DNA of 64,000 nucleotides from Undibacterium sp. (GCA_030645915.1 JAUSNO010000025.1:26083-90082); one strand, 5' to 3'. Positions 52,177 to 61,712 are shown, numbered from the stretch's first letter. Notes: generated from the sequence alone by a model not told the origin. Made by a program: numbers and translations.

Positions 52177-53016
52177 ATGATTCAATCATTAAAAATTGCC
52201 GCTATTGTCCTCAGCCTTCTATTGACCGGTTGCGCCGCCACTGTGAGTAAATCGTCAGGCAATGTGAACAAAATCCAGGTTCCTGCCGCATCTGCCAAAA
52301 AGATTGTGATGACCGTCAAGGGAAATCAAACGGTATCGGGTACGTCTGACTGGAAGGCGTTGCGCGACGAATGGCGCACCAGCATGTCTGCCGCCGCATT
52401 GAGCGCCGGCCTTGGATTTAGCTACCATGAAGCGGATGCCGCCCCTGCGCCTGAAGCCGGTACGCTGGTCGGTATTAAAATTAATGACTACCGTTACGTC
52501 AGTGCCGGTTCTCGTATGGCTTTTGGCATCATGACTGGCAATGCGTTTCTTGATGCTGATGTCGAGTTTTCTGATCTACAGTCGCGACGCGTAGTAGGTA
52601 CGCGCAAGTACAGCACCTCTTCGAGCGCGTGGGAAGGGGCTTTTTCAGCCATGACGAATAAGCAGGTTCAAGCTGTTTGCAAGGAGATCGTCGACGAAGT
52701 CACGAATAAGTCAACGGCAACCAATACGAACATGGCACCAGCGGCATTAAGAAGTCCGTCGGCGGTCACAACAATGCCGACGGCATTGATCTACAGTGAT
52801 GAGCAGAATACGAATGCCCCGATTCAGATGGTTGAACACCGGGGAGGCGTTTCGTCTGTTACGGTAGAGAAAATTGCTAAAAATTATGGCTGTACTGGCG
52901 ATAAAGGCGCGGGCTTGATTACGCCTCAGGGCCCGGTTGAGGTTTACCGTATGGCGTGCGATAACGGCAAGGCCTTCCTGGCTAAATGCGAACTGCGCCA
53001 ATGTAGCGCGATGTAA
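52177..53016 (+). CDS. Outer-membrane-type lipoprotein (DUF4410-like)
   Basis: This 279-residue protein has a lipoprotein signal peptide with lipobox LLTGC (Cys19). Residues about 30-170 resemble DUF4410, with a conserved stretch GTLVGIKINDYRYVSAGSRMAFGIMTGNAFLDADVEFSD. The C-terminal 80 residues (about 195-279) look like a separate small domain with four cysteines (YGCTGDKG, YRMACDNGKAFLAKCELRQC) that could form two disulfides. The extra domain is unusual for the family and may be a fusion. Function unknown; the envelope is the expected location. Confidence 0.75.
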   Translation: MIQSLKIAAIVLSLLLTGCAATVSKSSGNVNKIQVPAASAKKIVMTVKGNQTVSGTSDWKALRDEWRTSMSAAALSAGLGFSYHEADAAPAPEAGTLVGIKINDYRYVSAGSRMAFGIMTGNAFLDADVEFSDLQSRRVVGTRKYSTSSSAWEGAFSAMTNKQVQAVCKEIVDEVTNKSTATNTNMAPAALRSPSAVTTMPTALIYSDEQNTNAPIQMVEHRGGVSSVTVEKIAKNYGCTGDKGAGLITPQGPVEVYRMACDNGKAFLAKCELRQCSAM

Positions 53017-53057
53017 AGTCGGCGTCACCGCATCAGGCATCATCAAAATGAACCCTG

Positions 53058-53083
53058 GCTTTGCATCACTAGCGATGCAAAGC
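53058..53083 (+). terminator. Hairpin after the lipoprotein gene
   Basis: GCTTTGCATC and GATGCAAAGC form a perfect 10 bp stem with a six-base loop, 40 bases after the stop. The T-run is weak. Confidence 0.65.
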
Positions 53084-53155
53084 TGGTTTCAGCCCTGATA
53101 GCAAGACGATGGCACAGGCTCTTTGGTGCAAAGCCAGAGCAATCGGAAATCACCC

Positions 53156-53248
53156 TTGCCAGCGCGCACTGTTCATGCGCTTCTCCAGCACATATGCCCG
53201 CAAACCCGCATGGATAGTGCGCTCCGCCTAGTGCGTGCCGGGCCTGCC
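53156..53248. repeat. REP-like palindrome, copy H
   Basis: GCGCACTGTTCATGCGC and CAAACCCGCATGGATAGTGC are the arms. The right flank GCTCCGCCTAGTGC is identical to copy E. Confidence 0.8.
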
Positions 53249-53315
53249 ATTAAAAATATCCCACCAGGCACCTGCGCTAAATGCCTGCGCTAAATGCCTG
53301 CGCCAGCGATACTGC

Positions 53316-54164
53316 CTAAGGCTCTGGCGCCGCCCATTTTTTTTCCAGTTTTTGGTAGGTGCCATCGGCCCGTATCCCGATTAAACCTTGATCGAGCAGC
53401 TTGGCATAGCGGCTGGCATCTGGCCATATTTTTGAAAAGCTGACGAACAATTTATCTTCGATCACAACGCCAACCTGGCGGATTTTGCCATTAAATTCGG
53501 CAGGATAAGTGACCTGAAGGTAATCAAATATGCGCGTGTAAATAAGCGAATAATCGGATCGCCCTATGAGCAATTTACGCAAGTTGGATAAATCAGATGG
53601 CGCCACTTCACGCACAATTTTCTTATCCGTCTCGACTTCATCGCCGTAGGTATATTCATGCGTGAAGCCCACTTTGTGCCCGCGCAGATCACTCACTTTT
53701 ACTGGTGCAGGTTGCGCTGCGCTTTTGGCATAGATACCGATGACCGCCTTGAATAGCGGTTCTTTATGAAAGAGATAATTGGGCGCCAATGCTACATCGT
53801 TGGTACTGTCAAAACATCCTAGCGCCTGACCGGTTCTTGCCAGCATTAAACAGCGGGAGTATGGCGCGGAAATGAACTGCACTTTGATGCCCACTTTTGC
53901 ATACGCCGCCTCGACTACATCGACGGCAAATCCGCTGATTTTTCCATCTTTAAACGCGGCATACGGATACCAGTTATCTTCACTGACCAGCGTGATGGTC
54001 TCGGCGTTTGCCGGGGTCAGGATGCAGCACGCCAGCATGCATGAAAAGACCAGGCTCATGATGCTGAAGGGAGAAATTTGCGATGCATATGCTGCGAACG
54101 ATAACGGCAATGCAGATTGCCTGGGCACATCAGACTTTAGATATTTTTTTAGGTTTTTTGTCAT
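53316..54164 (-). CDS. Periplasmic amino-acid-type solute-binding protein
   Basis: This 282-residue protein belongs to the SBP_bac_3 family: ITLVSEDNWYPYAAFKDGKISGFAVDVVEAAYAKVGIKVQF opens the mature part, and VSDLRGHKVGFTHEYTYGDEV and LRKLLIGRSDYSLIYTR follow. A hydrophobic segment (about 36-52, ending ANA) is the signal peptide, so translation may begin at Met36 (54059) instead of 54164; neither start has a clear ribosome-binding site. No ABC permease genes are adjacent, so it may serve as an orphan sensor or binding protein. Confidence 0.82.
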   Translation of the reverse strand: MTKNLKKYLKSDVPRQSALPLSFAAYASQISPFSIMSLVFSCMLACCILTPANAETITLVSEDNWYPYAAFKDGKISGFAVDVVEAAYAKVGIKVQFISAPYSRCLMLARTGQALGCFDSTNDVALAPNYLFHKEPLFKAVIGIYAKSAAQPAPVKVSDLRGHKVGFTHEYTYGDEVETDKKIVREVAPSDLSNLRKLLIGRSDYSLIYTRIFDYLQVTYPAEFNGKIRQVGVVIEDKLFVSFSKIWPDASRYAKLLDQGLIGIRADGTYQKLEKKWAAPEP

Positions 54165-54438
54165 GAAAGCTGGGGCGTCACAGTGTTTTTATTGGTGAGC
54201 AGCATGCGTGCTGAGCGATGTATTGTAGTGCAAGCTTGATTCTTATCCAGAATCAGCACCGAAGCAAGCATCATCACCTGCTGCCGCGCCACGCAGGCGG
54301 GCAAACAGCACGCGTGCGCTTTGATCAAAAACAATATGCCGCCGAATGTCGCCGGTATGACTGCGGCAATCCCGCGATTGGGAATATGATTAAAAATTAG
54401 GTATAACTTTTATTCCCTCAGATTGCGAGTGCAGCCCC

Positions 54439-55734
54439 ATGTCAGTTCAGAACCTTTATCAAAAAAAACGTGTTAGCGCAGACGATGCGATTGGTCAAAT
54501 CAAAAACGGTGATTTCATCATTGTGCCCACCGGTGTCGGCGAACCGCCTACGCTGCTGACGGCCTTATCCGAGCAGCGCCGCCGGTTTCGTGATGTCAAG
54601 GTAGGACAAATTCTGGCAGTGAGAAAATATGCCTACTTTGATCCAGAAACGGTAGCGCATGTGCGGCATGTGGCGTTTTTCTTTGGGGCCGCTTCACGTG
54701 CTGGCGGGCAGGAGGGCTGGATCGATTTTATTCCCAGCTATTTTTCTGAAATGCCTAGCCTGATCGAGCGCGGCCAGATCAGCGCTGACGTGGTGTTCGC
54801 GATGGCGTCGCCGATGAATGAGCAAGGCTATTTTTCACTCAGCCTGGGGGCGGACTACACCATGGCGGCGATCGCCAAGGCCCGCGCGGTGGTACTGGAG
54901 GTTAACCCCAACGTACCTTTCGCGTACGGCAACTGTCATGTGCATATCTCGCAAGTGAGCGCACTGATCGAAAACGATGACCCTGTGCTGGAGGTAGGCT
55001 TGCCGATGATAGGGCCGGTGCAGCAAGCCATCGGCAAATATGTCGCCGACATGATCCAGGACGGCTCGACCTTGCAGATCGGTTATGGCGGCATTCCCGA
55101 TGCGGTGGTGATGCAATTGACCGGCAAGCATGACCTGGGCATCCATACCGAAATGATAGGCGACGGCATTATGACGCTGGTAGAAAGCGGCGCGGTCACC
55201 AACCGCAAGAAGAACTATCTGCCAGGAAAAATGGTCGCGACCTTTGCGCTCGGGTCCAAAAAATTGTATCAATTCATGGATTGCAACGCCGCGCTGGAAA
55301 TCCATCCGGTCGACTTCACCAATGATCCCTACCTGGCGGCAAAAAACGATAATCTGATCGCCATCAATGCAACGCTGCAGATCGATTTGCTGGGACAATG
55401 CGGCTCTGAGAGCTTGGGTCACTCGCCCTATTCCGGCACTGGCGGGCAAGTCGATTTTGTACGCGCGGCCAACCGCTCCAACGGCGGCAAGGCCTTCATC
55501 GTGCTGCCTTCTACCGCCAGGGACGACAGCATTACACGCATCGTGCCGACACTCACGCCGGGCACGCACATGACTACCGGCAAGAACGATATCAATTATG
55601 TCGTGACAGAATTTGGTGTGGCGCAGCTGCGCGGCAAGACCGCCAAGCAACGCGCGCTGGAACTGATTTCTATCGCCCACCCTGATTTTCGGGCGGAATT
55701 ACGCACCGCTGCCAAACAGATGCATTTGCTGTAA
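54439..55734 (+). CDS. Acetyl-CoA hydrolase / 4-hydroxybutyrate CoA-transferase family protein
   Basis: This 431-residue class I CoA-transferase-like enzyme has GDFIIVPTGVGEPPTLLTAL near the start, GYGGIPDAVVMQLTGKHDLGIHTEMIGDG in the middle and the CoA-binding GTGGQVDFVRAANRSNGGKAFI around residue 335, with ESLG containing the probable catalytic Glu just before. The family moves CoA between acetate and acyl-CoAs or hydrolyses acetyl-CoA; the substrate is not fixed by sequence. Single gene, followed by REP copy I and a MITE. Confidence 0.9.
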   Translation: MSVQNLYQKKRVSADDAIGQIKNGDFIIVPTGVGEPPTLLTALSEQRRRFRDVKVGQILAVRKYAYFDPETVAHVRHVAFFFGAASRAGGQEGWIDFIPSYFSEMPSLIERGQISADVVFAMASPMNEQGYFSLSLGADYTMAAIAKARAVVLEVNPNVPFAYGNCHVHISQVSALIENDDPVLEVGLPMIGPVQQAIGKYVADMIQDGSTLQIGYGGIPDAVVMQLTGKHDLGIHTEMIGDGIMTLVESGAVTNRKKNYLPGKMVATFALGSKKLYQFMDCNAALEIHPVDFTNDPYLAAKNDNLIAINATLQIDLLGQCGSESLGHSPYSGTGGQVDFVRAANRSNGGKAFIVLPSTARDDSITRIVPTLTPGTHMTTGKNDINYVVTEFGVAQLRGKTAKQRALELISIAHPDFRAELRTAAKQMHLL

Positions 55735-55771
55735 ACCTTCTTCCTTTCAGGTAGCCGCTGCAAATTTGAAA

Positions 55772-55859
55772 ATGGCATCGGCCTGGCGCGCACTATTCAT
55801 GCGCCTGGTGGCGGCATCGGCCCGCAAACCCGCATGGATGTTGCGCGGTGGCAGGTGCC
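55772..55859. repeat. REP-like palindrome, copy I
   Basis: GCGCACTATTCATGCGCC and GCAAACCCGCATGGATGTTG are the arms. It is followed after about 40 bases by MITE copy 2. Confidence 0.75.
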
Positions 55860-55899
55860 GTTTGCAATATTGATGCGGTAGCGCTGCTGATTTGCCGCC

Positions 55900-56067
55900 C
55901 TAGCAGCCTGTCGGACTTAGGGTGTCGAAGCGAAAAATCGGCTGGGCGAGGGCAGATTTCATCGGATTTGCGGTGTCAATATCTAGATATTGACCAAAAA
56001 GCTGATGGAATATGCACCGTCCAGGTGATTTTGCAGCCGACAACTCCTAAGTCCGACAGGCTGCTAG
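55900..56067. mobile_element. 168 bp MITE, copy 2
   Basis: Same termini (CTAGCAGCCTGTCGGACTTA and its inverted complement), length and central palindrome as copy 1, with about six base differences. The terminal CTAG supplies the TAG stop of the PepSY gene (56064-56066). Confidence 0.9.
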
Positions 56068-57173
56068 CCGCGGCGCGACCTGCGGCGCTGCAGATACATG
56101 ATCCAGCCGGTGACGGCAAATAACGGCAGACACAGGCTGGCCAGCATCATGATCAGGCGGCCGGTGACGCCAAAGAAATGACCGGAATGCAGTGCGTACA
56201 AACTGGCCATGAGTTTTTCGCCGCCACTCTTGGCCGCATAGCGTTCGTGCTTTTGCAGCGCACCGCTGATGCCGTCAATGACGATACGATTGTTGGCGTA
56301 AGGGTGCGCCGCCGCCGGGTCAAGATACAGGATTTGTACCGCTTGCCCTGCTGCCGATGGCAGCAAGAGAATCAGTTTTTGGTAATCCGGCACGGTGGCG
56401 CTGAAGGTCGCCCAGACCAGCTCCAGATTGATCTCGCCTGCCGGCATGGACTTGGCCATATCGGTACTTACGGCTGGCCTTGGTTTGGTGCTGGCAGAGA
56501 TACCCGCAAGCGCAGTGAGGCCGCTGCGATACCAGCCATACGACCATGTCAAACCAGTCAGGATGATGAGTAAATACGCTAAAAATAGCCAGATGCCCAA
56601 CACCGAATGTAACTGCGCGAGAAAACTTCGCCCGCTATTGCGGAAATCGATCGATAACCAGGTGCGCCAGTACAGGCGCCTGCTTTTTGGCCAGCGCACA
56701 TAGACCCCTGACAACAGCAGGAACAGAAAAACCAGCGTAGATGCGCCGGTAACGGCTTTGCCGCCATCGTCCAGCATCAGCTTGCGGTGCAGGTTTAACA
56801 CACTACGGAAGAATTCCTCTGAGGCCGGTTTGCCCAGCAGTTCGCCGGTATAGGGATTGAGATATTGCAGCTCAAATTTTTTCTTGTCCGAGCCGGCAAT
56901 CGGGTGCATGAAACCGACGCGGGCGGCGTCTTGCGGATCGCCGCTGAGCGTCAGCGATGACACGTGAGGATTGCCCTTCCTTACCCGCGCCAGCAAATCT
57001 GCCGGCGTCAGCATGGGGCGATGATCCGGCGTGACGCGGGTGACATGCGGGTCGATTTCCTGAATCAATTCCTCTTCAAAACTGTACAGCGCACCGGTCA
57101 GGCCCATCAACGCCAGAACCACTCCGGCAGTGATGCCAGAAAACCAGTGCATTTGAAACAATAGGCGCTTGAG
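56064..57173 (-). CDS. PepSY-associated TM helix protein
   Basis: This 369-residue inner-membrane protein has four TM helices (about 8-30, 140-165, 190-210 and near the C-terminus) and the PepSY_TM pattern: FQMHWFSGITAGVVLALMGLTGALYSFEEE and LNLHRKLMLDDGGKAVTGAS. Members are often linked to iron uptake and may reduce ferric siderophores; no siderophore gene is nearby. ATG 57173 fits the usual N-terminus; an in-frame GTG at 57206 adds eleven residues. The stop codon lies inside the MITE. It is divergent from a lytic transglycosylase gene. Confidence 0.85.
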   Translation of the reverse strand, partial: LKRLLFQMHWFSGITAGVVLALMGLTGALYSFEEELIQEIDPHVTRVTPDHRPMLTPADLLARVRKGNPHVSSLTLSGDPQDAARVGFMHPIAGSDKKKFELQYLNPYTGELLGKPASEEFFRSVLNLHRKLMLDDGGKAVTGASTLVFLFLLLSGVYVRWPKSRRLYWRTWLSIDFRNSGRSFLAQLHSVLGIWLFLAYLLIILTGLTWSYGWYRSGLTALAGISASTKPRPAVSTDMAKSMPAGEINLELVWATFSATVPDYQKLILLLPSAAGQAVQILYLDPAAAHPYANNRIVIDGISGALQKHERYAAKSGGEKLMASLYALHSGHFFGVTGRLIMMLASLCLPLFAVTGWIMYLQRRRSRRG

Positions 57174-57367
57174 CATGCGACACTTTAAAAAAAGTAAAGC
57201 GCGCACTATAGCAGTGGCTTTTGTGACTGTGAAGCTTATTTATTGCACAAGACAGCAGCGTGAAGAGAGGTGCCTTTCTTCCTGCGTATACACCTGCCGG
57301 GCGGCTTGAATATCCATTAAAATACTTGCTTGAAAAAATTAGTTTCAAAGGCGCAAGACGATACCGC

Positions 57368-58060
57368 ATGACACCAGCGAACAAGACCGCGCTTTGCGCA
57401 CTGCTATTGATTGCCAGCGCTACCTGCGGTGCGAAGGCGTCAGCGCAGGCGGAAAATCATCCCGAAGCCAAGAGCGCACCAGGCCCGGCCAACGATCACG
57501 CCAACCCATCTGCCGCCAAAAAGACCAAGGTGTACAAATACAAGCTTGGCGGCACCACCTCATTTTCAGACATTCCACCCAGCACAGGACACTACGTCGT
57601 GTGGAGCCCTTCCTGCTTTGCCTGCGATGTCGGCTCTGCTGTCGATTGGCAATCGACACGGCTGCATCTGGAAAAATTTAGCCTCTTGATTGAATCGGCA
57701 TCGCAAAAGTATGCCGTCGATCCCGCCCTGGTGCGCGCCGTGATACATGCCGAATCGGGCTTTAATCCGGCCGCCAAATCGCACAAGGGCGCAATCGGCC
57801 TGATGCAGTTGATGCCTGCCACGGCACGCACGCTTGGGGTAGCCGATGCCGCCGCTCCATCGAGCAATATTCAGGGCGGCGTACGGTATCTGGCCACCTT
57901 GCTGGAACGCTTTAAGGGAGACATCGGCCTTGCCGCCGCAGCCTACAATGCAGGGCCGGAAGCGGTGGCAAAATATGCCGGCATACCGCCGTATGCTGAA
58001 ACCAGGGTGTATGTGCAGCGGGTAAAGATTTTGCACCAGCGGTATCAGCTCGGCTCGTGA
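57368..58060 (+). CDS. Lytic transglycosylase with N-terminal DUF4124-like region
   Basis: This 230-residue secreted protein has a signal peptide (about 1-27, ending ASAQ), a short low-complexity linker, a DUF4124-like segment (about 58-85: KVYKYKLGGTTSFSDIPPS) and an SLT domain (about 115-225). The catalytic Glu is in VIHAESGFNPAAKS, with GLMQLMPATARTLGV and AAYNAGPEAVAKY as expected. It would cleave peptidoglycan to 1,6-anhydro ends in the periplasm. ATG 57368 starts the signal peptide; the open frame upstream to 57260 is not needed. Confidence 0.9.
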   Translation: MTPANKTALCALLLIASATCGAKASAQAENHPEAKSAPGPANDHANPSAAKKTKVYKYKLGGTTSFSDIPPSTGHYVVWSPSCFACDVGSAVDWQSTRLHLEKFSLLIESASQKYAVDPALVRAVIHAESGFNPAAKSHKGAIGLMQLMPATARTLGVADAAAPSSNIQGGVRYLATLLERFKGDIGLAAAAYNAGPEAVAKYAGIPPYAETRVYVQRVKILHQRYQLGS

Positions 58061-58102
58061 TTTTTTCGTTTCGTTTTGCGCTTCGTTTTGCCTTCCGCCG
58101 TG

Positions 58103-58270
58103 CTAGCAGCCTGTCGGACTTAGGAGTTGTCGGCTGCAAAATCACCTGGACGGTGCATATTCCACCGGCTTTTTGGTCAATATCTAGATATTGACGCTGC
58201 AAATCCGATGAAATCTGCCCTCGCCCAGCCGATTTTTCGCTTCGACACCCTAAGTCCGACAGGCTGCTAG
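58103..58270. mobile_element. 168 bp MITE, copy 3 (inverted)
   Basis: The reverse complement of this segment matches copies 1 and 2 at about 97 percent, with perfect terminal repeats. The CTAG at its right end gives the TAG stop (58267-58269) of the next minus-strand gene. It lies between convergent genes. Confidence 0.9.
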
Positions 58271-58563
58271 GCGAGCGTCTTTTTCGGCAGCGTGACTGAG
58301 TCGGCCCAGGTGTCGATAGAAACAGGTCTGGCAGGCTGCAGTGACCGGTAGTAATTCTGAAGTACGAAGATCTCTTCCAGAATATCGGGCGAAAAACCGG
58401 CACGGCCACCGCGCTCATCGAACAGCAGGCTTTCTACATAGACTTCAAATGTAGAATCGATCCAATGTTCAGACATTTTGGCGACGATACCGGGATATTC
58501 CTTTTCCAGCTGATGCGGATAAACCTCAGCAGACTGCCATTGCCCGGCAAATTTGGTATGCAT
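58267..58563 (-). CDS. Hypothetical protein, 98 aa
   Basis: I do not recognise the family. The protein is acidic and helical: WQSAEVYPHQLEKEYPGIVAKM, then HWIDSTFEVYVESLLFDERGGRAGFSPDILEEIFVLQNYY and a short tail. It has no membrane segment. GGGGGAG lies just before ATG 58563, a strong ribosome-binding site that decides this start over 58617. Its stop TAG comes from the MITE terminus, so the last few residues could differ from the ancestral protein. Confidence 0.65.
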   Translation of the reverse strand: MHTKFAGQWQSAEVYPHQLEKEYPGIVAKMSEHWIDSTFEVYVESLLFDERGGRAGFSPDILEEIFVLQNYYRSLQPARPVSIDTWADSVTLPKKTLA

Positions 58564-58689
58564 ATCATCTCCCCCAGTTGATTTATTATTTTTTAAATAT
58601 AGACGCCAATTAAACATTTAACAATATTTTTTGCATGCCGGGCATCGCAACTACCAGCCTGCCATCATCAGGATGAATTTCTACACAGT

Positions 58690-58771
58690 GCATGCCCGGC
58701 ACGCACTGTCCATGCGGGTTCTGGCGGCATCTGCCCGCACAGGCAAGCGGGTAGCGCGTGCTGGCGATGCC
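58690..58771. repeat. REP-like palindrome, copy J (degenerate)
   Basis: The left arm CACGCACTGTCCATGCGGG is good; the right arm is decayed (GCAAGCGGGTAGCGCGTG). Confidence 0.6.
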
Positions 58772-58926
58772 GTGGAAATAAAATACAAAAAAAATGACCA
58801 CATTCATCTCGTGCGCCACACTGCCGACGTTTTTTGGGTAAGATATGGAACCGTTACCACTTATCCCGACATCATGCCGCATACGCGAGACCTCGCGGCA
58901 ATGCGCATCCGATACATCGATCACCT

Positions 58927-60294
58927 ATGCCCTCTCACACCATCAGGAAACTGGGATTATTCGCCATCACCTGGCCGATTTTCATTGAACAACTGTCGCA
59001 TATTCTGCCCGGCATTATCGACACCTTCATGGTCAGCCATTTGGGTGATTCGGCTGTCGCCGGCTTGGCGGTGGCGAACCAGATCGTCATTTTCTTCATT
59101 ATTCTGTTTTCGTTTGTCGGTGTCGGCTGCAGCGTGGTCATTACCCATTTTCTGGGCGCGAATGACCGCAGCGGCGCCGAGCGGGTGGCGGCAACCGCGG
59201 TTGCTGTCAATTTCTGGCTGGGCGTGCTGGTCAGCCTGCTGATATACGCTTTCTCATCCGAGATGCTGGCGCTGTTGCATTTGCCGCCGGGACTGATGCG
59301 GTATGCCCAGCCATTTCTGGCCTTGATGGGCGGCACCCTGTTTTTGGAAGCGCTGAACATCGCCTTCGGCTCGGTCTTGCGCGCGCATGGTCACACACGT
59401 GATGCGATGGTGATTACGCTGCTGATGAATGTGCTCAATATCGGCCTGAACTTTCTGCTGATTTTCGGCATGTTTGGCTTTCCGAAACTGGGCGTGGTTG
59501 GCGCGGCATTATCCACCGTCATCAGCCGCGCACTGGCCTGCATCGCGTTTGCCTGGCTGGCGCAGCATCGCACAAGGCTACGTCTGCACCCAGGCGCGTT
59601 CTGGCGCTTTTCAAACGACTATCTCGGTAAGATTTTGCATATCGGCGTGCCGGCAGCGGGCGAAAACTTAAGCTGGTGGATGAGCTTCATGGTGATTACC
59701 TATTTCGTCGGCCAGATGGGCGAAACCGCGCTCGCGACTTTCTCCTACACGATGCAACTGGCGATGATGATGATGATGCTTGGCATCTCCATCGGTATCG
59801 GCACTGAAATCATGATCGGCCATATGGTAGGCGCGGGCGAATTCAACGCCGCTTACCGGCAATTGCTGCGCAGCCTGCGCCTGGGCTTGGCGGTGACGAT
59901 GGTGGCGAGCTGCCTTGTGGCCTGGTTTGCACCAGCACTGTTGCGCATGTTTACCACCAACCAGAGCATCATCACCGGCGGGGTACTGTTGCTGCGCATG
60001 GGCCTGATGCTGGAACCTGGCCGCACCTTCAATCTGATCGTGATCAATTCCTTGCGTGCCACCGGCGATGCGCGTTTTCCGGTATTGATGGGGGCATGCT
60101 CGATGTGGGGATTGGCAGTGCCGCTGGCGTGGTATCTGGGTCTGCATCTGGGCTGGGGCCTGCCTGGTGTGTGGCTCGCGTTTACGGTTGATGAATGGGT
60201 GCGCGGCATCGCCATGTACCTGCGCTGGAAGAGCCGTACATGGGAGAAACATGCTAACGCCATGCGCGCCGGGGTCACAGCCAGCGCCCTTTAA
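58927..60294 (+). CDS. MATE family efflux transporter
   Basis: This 455-residue inner-membrane protein has about twelve TM helices in two halves of the MATE (NorM/DinF) type: LPGIIDTFMVSHLGDSAVAGLAVANQI in the first half and MMLGISIGIGTEIMIGHMVGAGEFNAAYRQ in the second. MATE pumps export cationic compounds by Na+ or H+ antiport; the substrate cannot be read from sequence. ATG 58927 gives the family N-terminus; the open frame from 58834 is not supported. Confidence 0.9.
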   Translation: MPSHTIRKLGLFAITWPIFIEQLSHILPGIIDTFMVSHLGDSAVAGLAVANQIVIFFIILFSFVGVGCSVVITHFLGANDRSGAERVAATAVAVNFWLGVLVSLLIYAFSSEMLALLHLPPGLMRYAQPFLALMGGTLFLEALNIAFGSVLRAHGHTRDAMVITLLMNVLNIGLNFLLIFGMFGFPKLGVVGAALSTVISRALACIAFAWLAQHRTRLRLHPGAFWRFSNDYLGKILHIGVPAAGENLSWWMSFMVITYFVGQMGETALATFSYTMQLAMMMMMLGISIGIGTEIMIGHMVGAGEFNAAYRQLLRSLRLGLAVTMVASCLVAWFAPALLRMFTTNQSIITGGVLLLRMGLMLEPGRTFNLIVINSLRATGDARFPVLMGACSMWGLAVPLAWYLGLHLGWGLPGVWLAFTVDEWVRGIAMYLRWKSRTWEKHANAMRAGVTASAL

Positions 60295-60517
60295 ATCCGC
60301 GCATTTTGTGCCGATCACGCTGGCACAAAATAAGTTCAAAAGCCGTAAAAAGCAGCATATCCCAGTACCAATCCGGCGGCGAACCGCAACTTCGTAACCC
60401 CGGATGGTACTTCCGCCCAATACTCCTTAGCCTGTATCCGGAACTTGCACTGGACGCATGATGCTGATGCGGTGATCCGGTTCAATTTCAAACACAACAT
60501 CAAAAGGACTACCTATC

Positions 60518-61330
60518 ATGAAACGTCATCTCCTCGCACTTCTCGCTTTAAGCAGCAGTTTTTTTGCCATCCCGGCGTTAGCGCAAGATGGCTCGACACT
60601 GGCCACGGCCAGCGCCAGCCAGCGCAGCAATGAGCAAGCCGAACAAGTCATTGGCGTAGGCCTGGGTTACGGCACGCGCTATTTCGGCGGCGAAACTGAC
60701 TGGCACGGTACGGTCTTTGGCGAAGCCAATTTTTCCAACGGCGTATTTCTCAGTACCAGGGATGGTGTGGGTTATCGCTTCCTGAACAATAATGCCGGCT
60801 TCTCCGCAGCGGCGAGTGTGGGTGCCAGCGGCTGGCGCAAGGAGTCTTATGGAAAAAACGATACCCGCAATCGCCTTACCGGCATGGGTGATGTCGATCC
60901 ACGCGTACAGGCAAATTTGTTCCTGAACTATGACATGGGCCCGTTCCATGTCAATACCGCTGTACATCAAACCCTGGCAGACCGCCGTGGCACGTCTGTT
61001 GACGTGACCGGCCGCTACGATCTGCTCTCCAGCAAGACTGATCTGGTGGAATTGTCAGGTGGTTTTAGCTATGCCAACAAGACCGAAATGGGTACATTTT
61101 TTGGTGTCAGCAATGCGCAATCGGCTTCCAGCGGAAATGCCGCCTACACGCCAAAAGCTGGCATTGCAGGTACCGGAGTCGGCGTAAGCTGGCGCCATGC
61201 GATCACGCAAAACTGGGTCAGCACGGTGAGCGCCAATGTCACGCGTTTGGGCGATGCCGCTGCCGATAGCCCATTGAGCGAGCGCCGCACGAATTCAGGA
61301 ATCGGCGCCACGATAGGTTACCGCTTTTAA
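60518..61330 (+). CDS. MipA/OmpV family outer-membrane protein
   Basis: This 270-residue protein has a signal peptide (about 1-22, ending ALAQ) and a beta-barrel of the MipA/OmpV type: GVGLGYGTRYFGGETDWHGTVFGEANFSNGVFLS, and a C-terminal strand ending in Phe (IGATIGYRF). Family members scaffold murein-synthesising complexes in E. coli or act as outer-membrane porins elsewhere. The start follows AAAAGGACTACC, a good ribosome-binding site. Downstream lies the repeat-rich region before cspA. Confidence 0.9.
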   Translation: MKRHLLALLALSSSFFAIPALAQDGSTLATASASQRSNEQAEQVIGVGLGYGTRYFGGETDWHGTVFGEANFSNGVFLSTRDGVGYRFLNNNAGFSAAASVGASGWRKESYGKNDTRNRLTGMGDVDPRVQANLFLNYDMGPFHVNTAVHQTLADRRGTSVDVTGRYDLLSSKTDLVELSGGFSYANKTEMGTFFGVSNAQSASSGNAAYTPKAGIAGTGVGVSWRHAITQNWVSTVSANVTRLGDAAADSPLSERRTNSGIGATIGYRF

Positions 61331-61384
61331 ATTTGGGTTCAATTACATTGATTCACTGGCACATGACACGCGTGCCAGAAACGC

Positions 61385-61408
61385 AAAAAGCCCGCTAAAA
61401 GCGGGCTT
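61385..61408 (-). terminator. Hairpin with T-run on the minus strand
   Basis: AGCCCGC and GCGGGCT pair around a five-base loop, followed on the minus strand by TTTTT. It can end a transcript running left from cspA through the repeat region. A weaker T-rich end exists on the plus strand, so it may also end the mipA-like transcript. Confidence 0.75.
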
Positions 61409-61429
61409 ACCATTCATAACGACGACTCG

Positions 61430-61463
61430 CCAGTAACCCATGCTATCTGCGTGGTGCCACTGG
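61430..61463 (+). ncRNA. Structured hairpin motif, unit 1
   Basis: CCAGT and ACTGG close an outer stem around an inner hairpin CCATGC-TATCT-GCGTGG. The inner loop sequence is identical in all four copies. Strand is assigned from G-U pairs that would be A-C mismatches on the minus strand. Confidence 0.45.
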
Positions 61464-61475
61464 ATAAACCCAGAA

Positions 61476-61497
61476 CCCGTGCTATCTGCGCGGTGCC
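61476..61497 (+). ncRNA. Structured hairpin motif, unit 2 (compensatory change)
   Basis: CCGTGC-TATCT-GCGCGG differs from unit 1 by A-U to G-C at the third base pair on both sides of the stem, a compensatory pair. Confidence 0.45.
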
Positions 61498-61581
61498 CCA
61501 GGCGGGCTGAGTCGCCCTTCGTTGCGTGCGCATTCTCGAGCTTGCACATACAACTTTTTACCACGAATGTTTCTCTTCACA

Positions 61582-61643
61582 AATCGACTACGCCATTTTC
61601 CAAGGTAGATGCAGTCTGCAAAACCTGGCCGGTGAGAATCGAT
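61582..61643 (+). ncRNA. Related structured unit with different inner loop
   Basis: AATCGACTACGCCATTTTCC and GGCCGGTGAGAATCGAT match the flanks of unit 3, with ATCGA and TCGAT complementary at the ends. The central hairpin is different (GGT-N16-ACC type). Confidence 0.35.
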
Positions 61644-61712
61644 GCGCGAGAGAGCAAATCGTCGGCCTGATGGCCACGCGAATTCTCTCGCTGCGGTGAA
61701 TATGTATTCACT

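Noticed and set aside
61343..61564. 73-residue minus-strand protein downstream of the mipA-like gene
   Set aside because: It spans a terminator hairpin and two of the hairpin repeats and has no ribosome-binding site.
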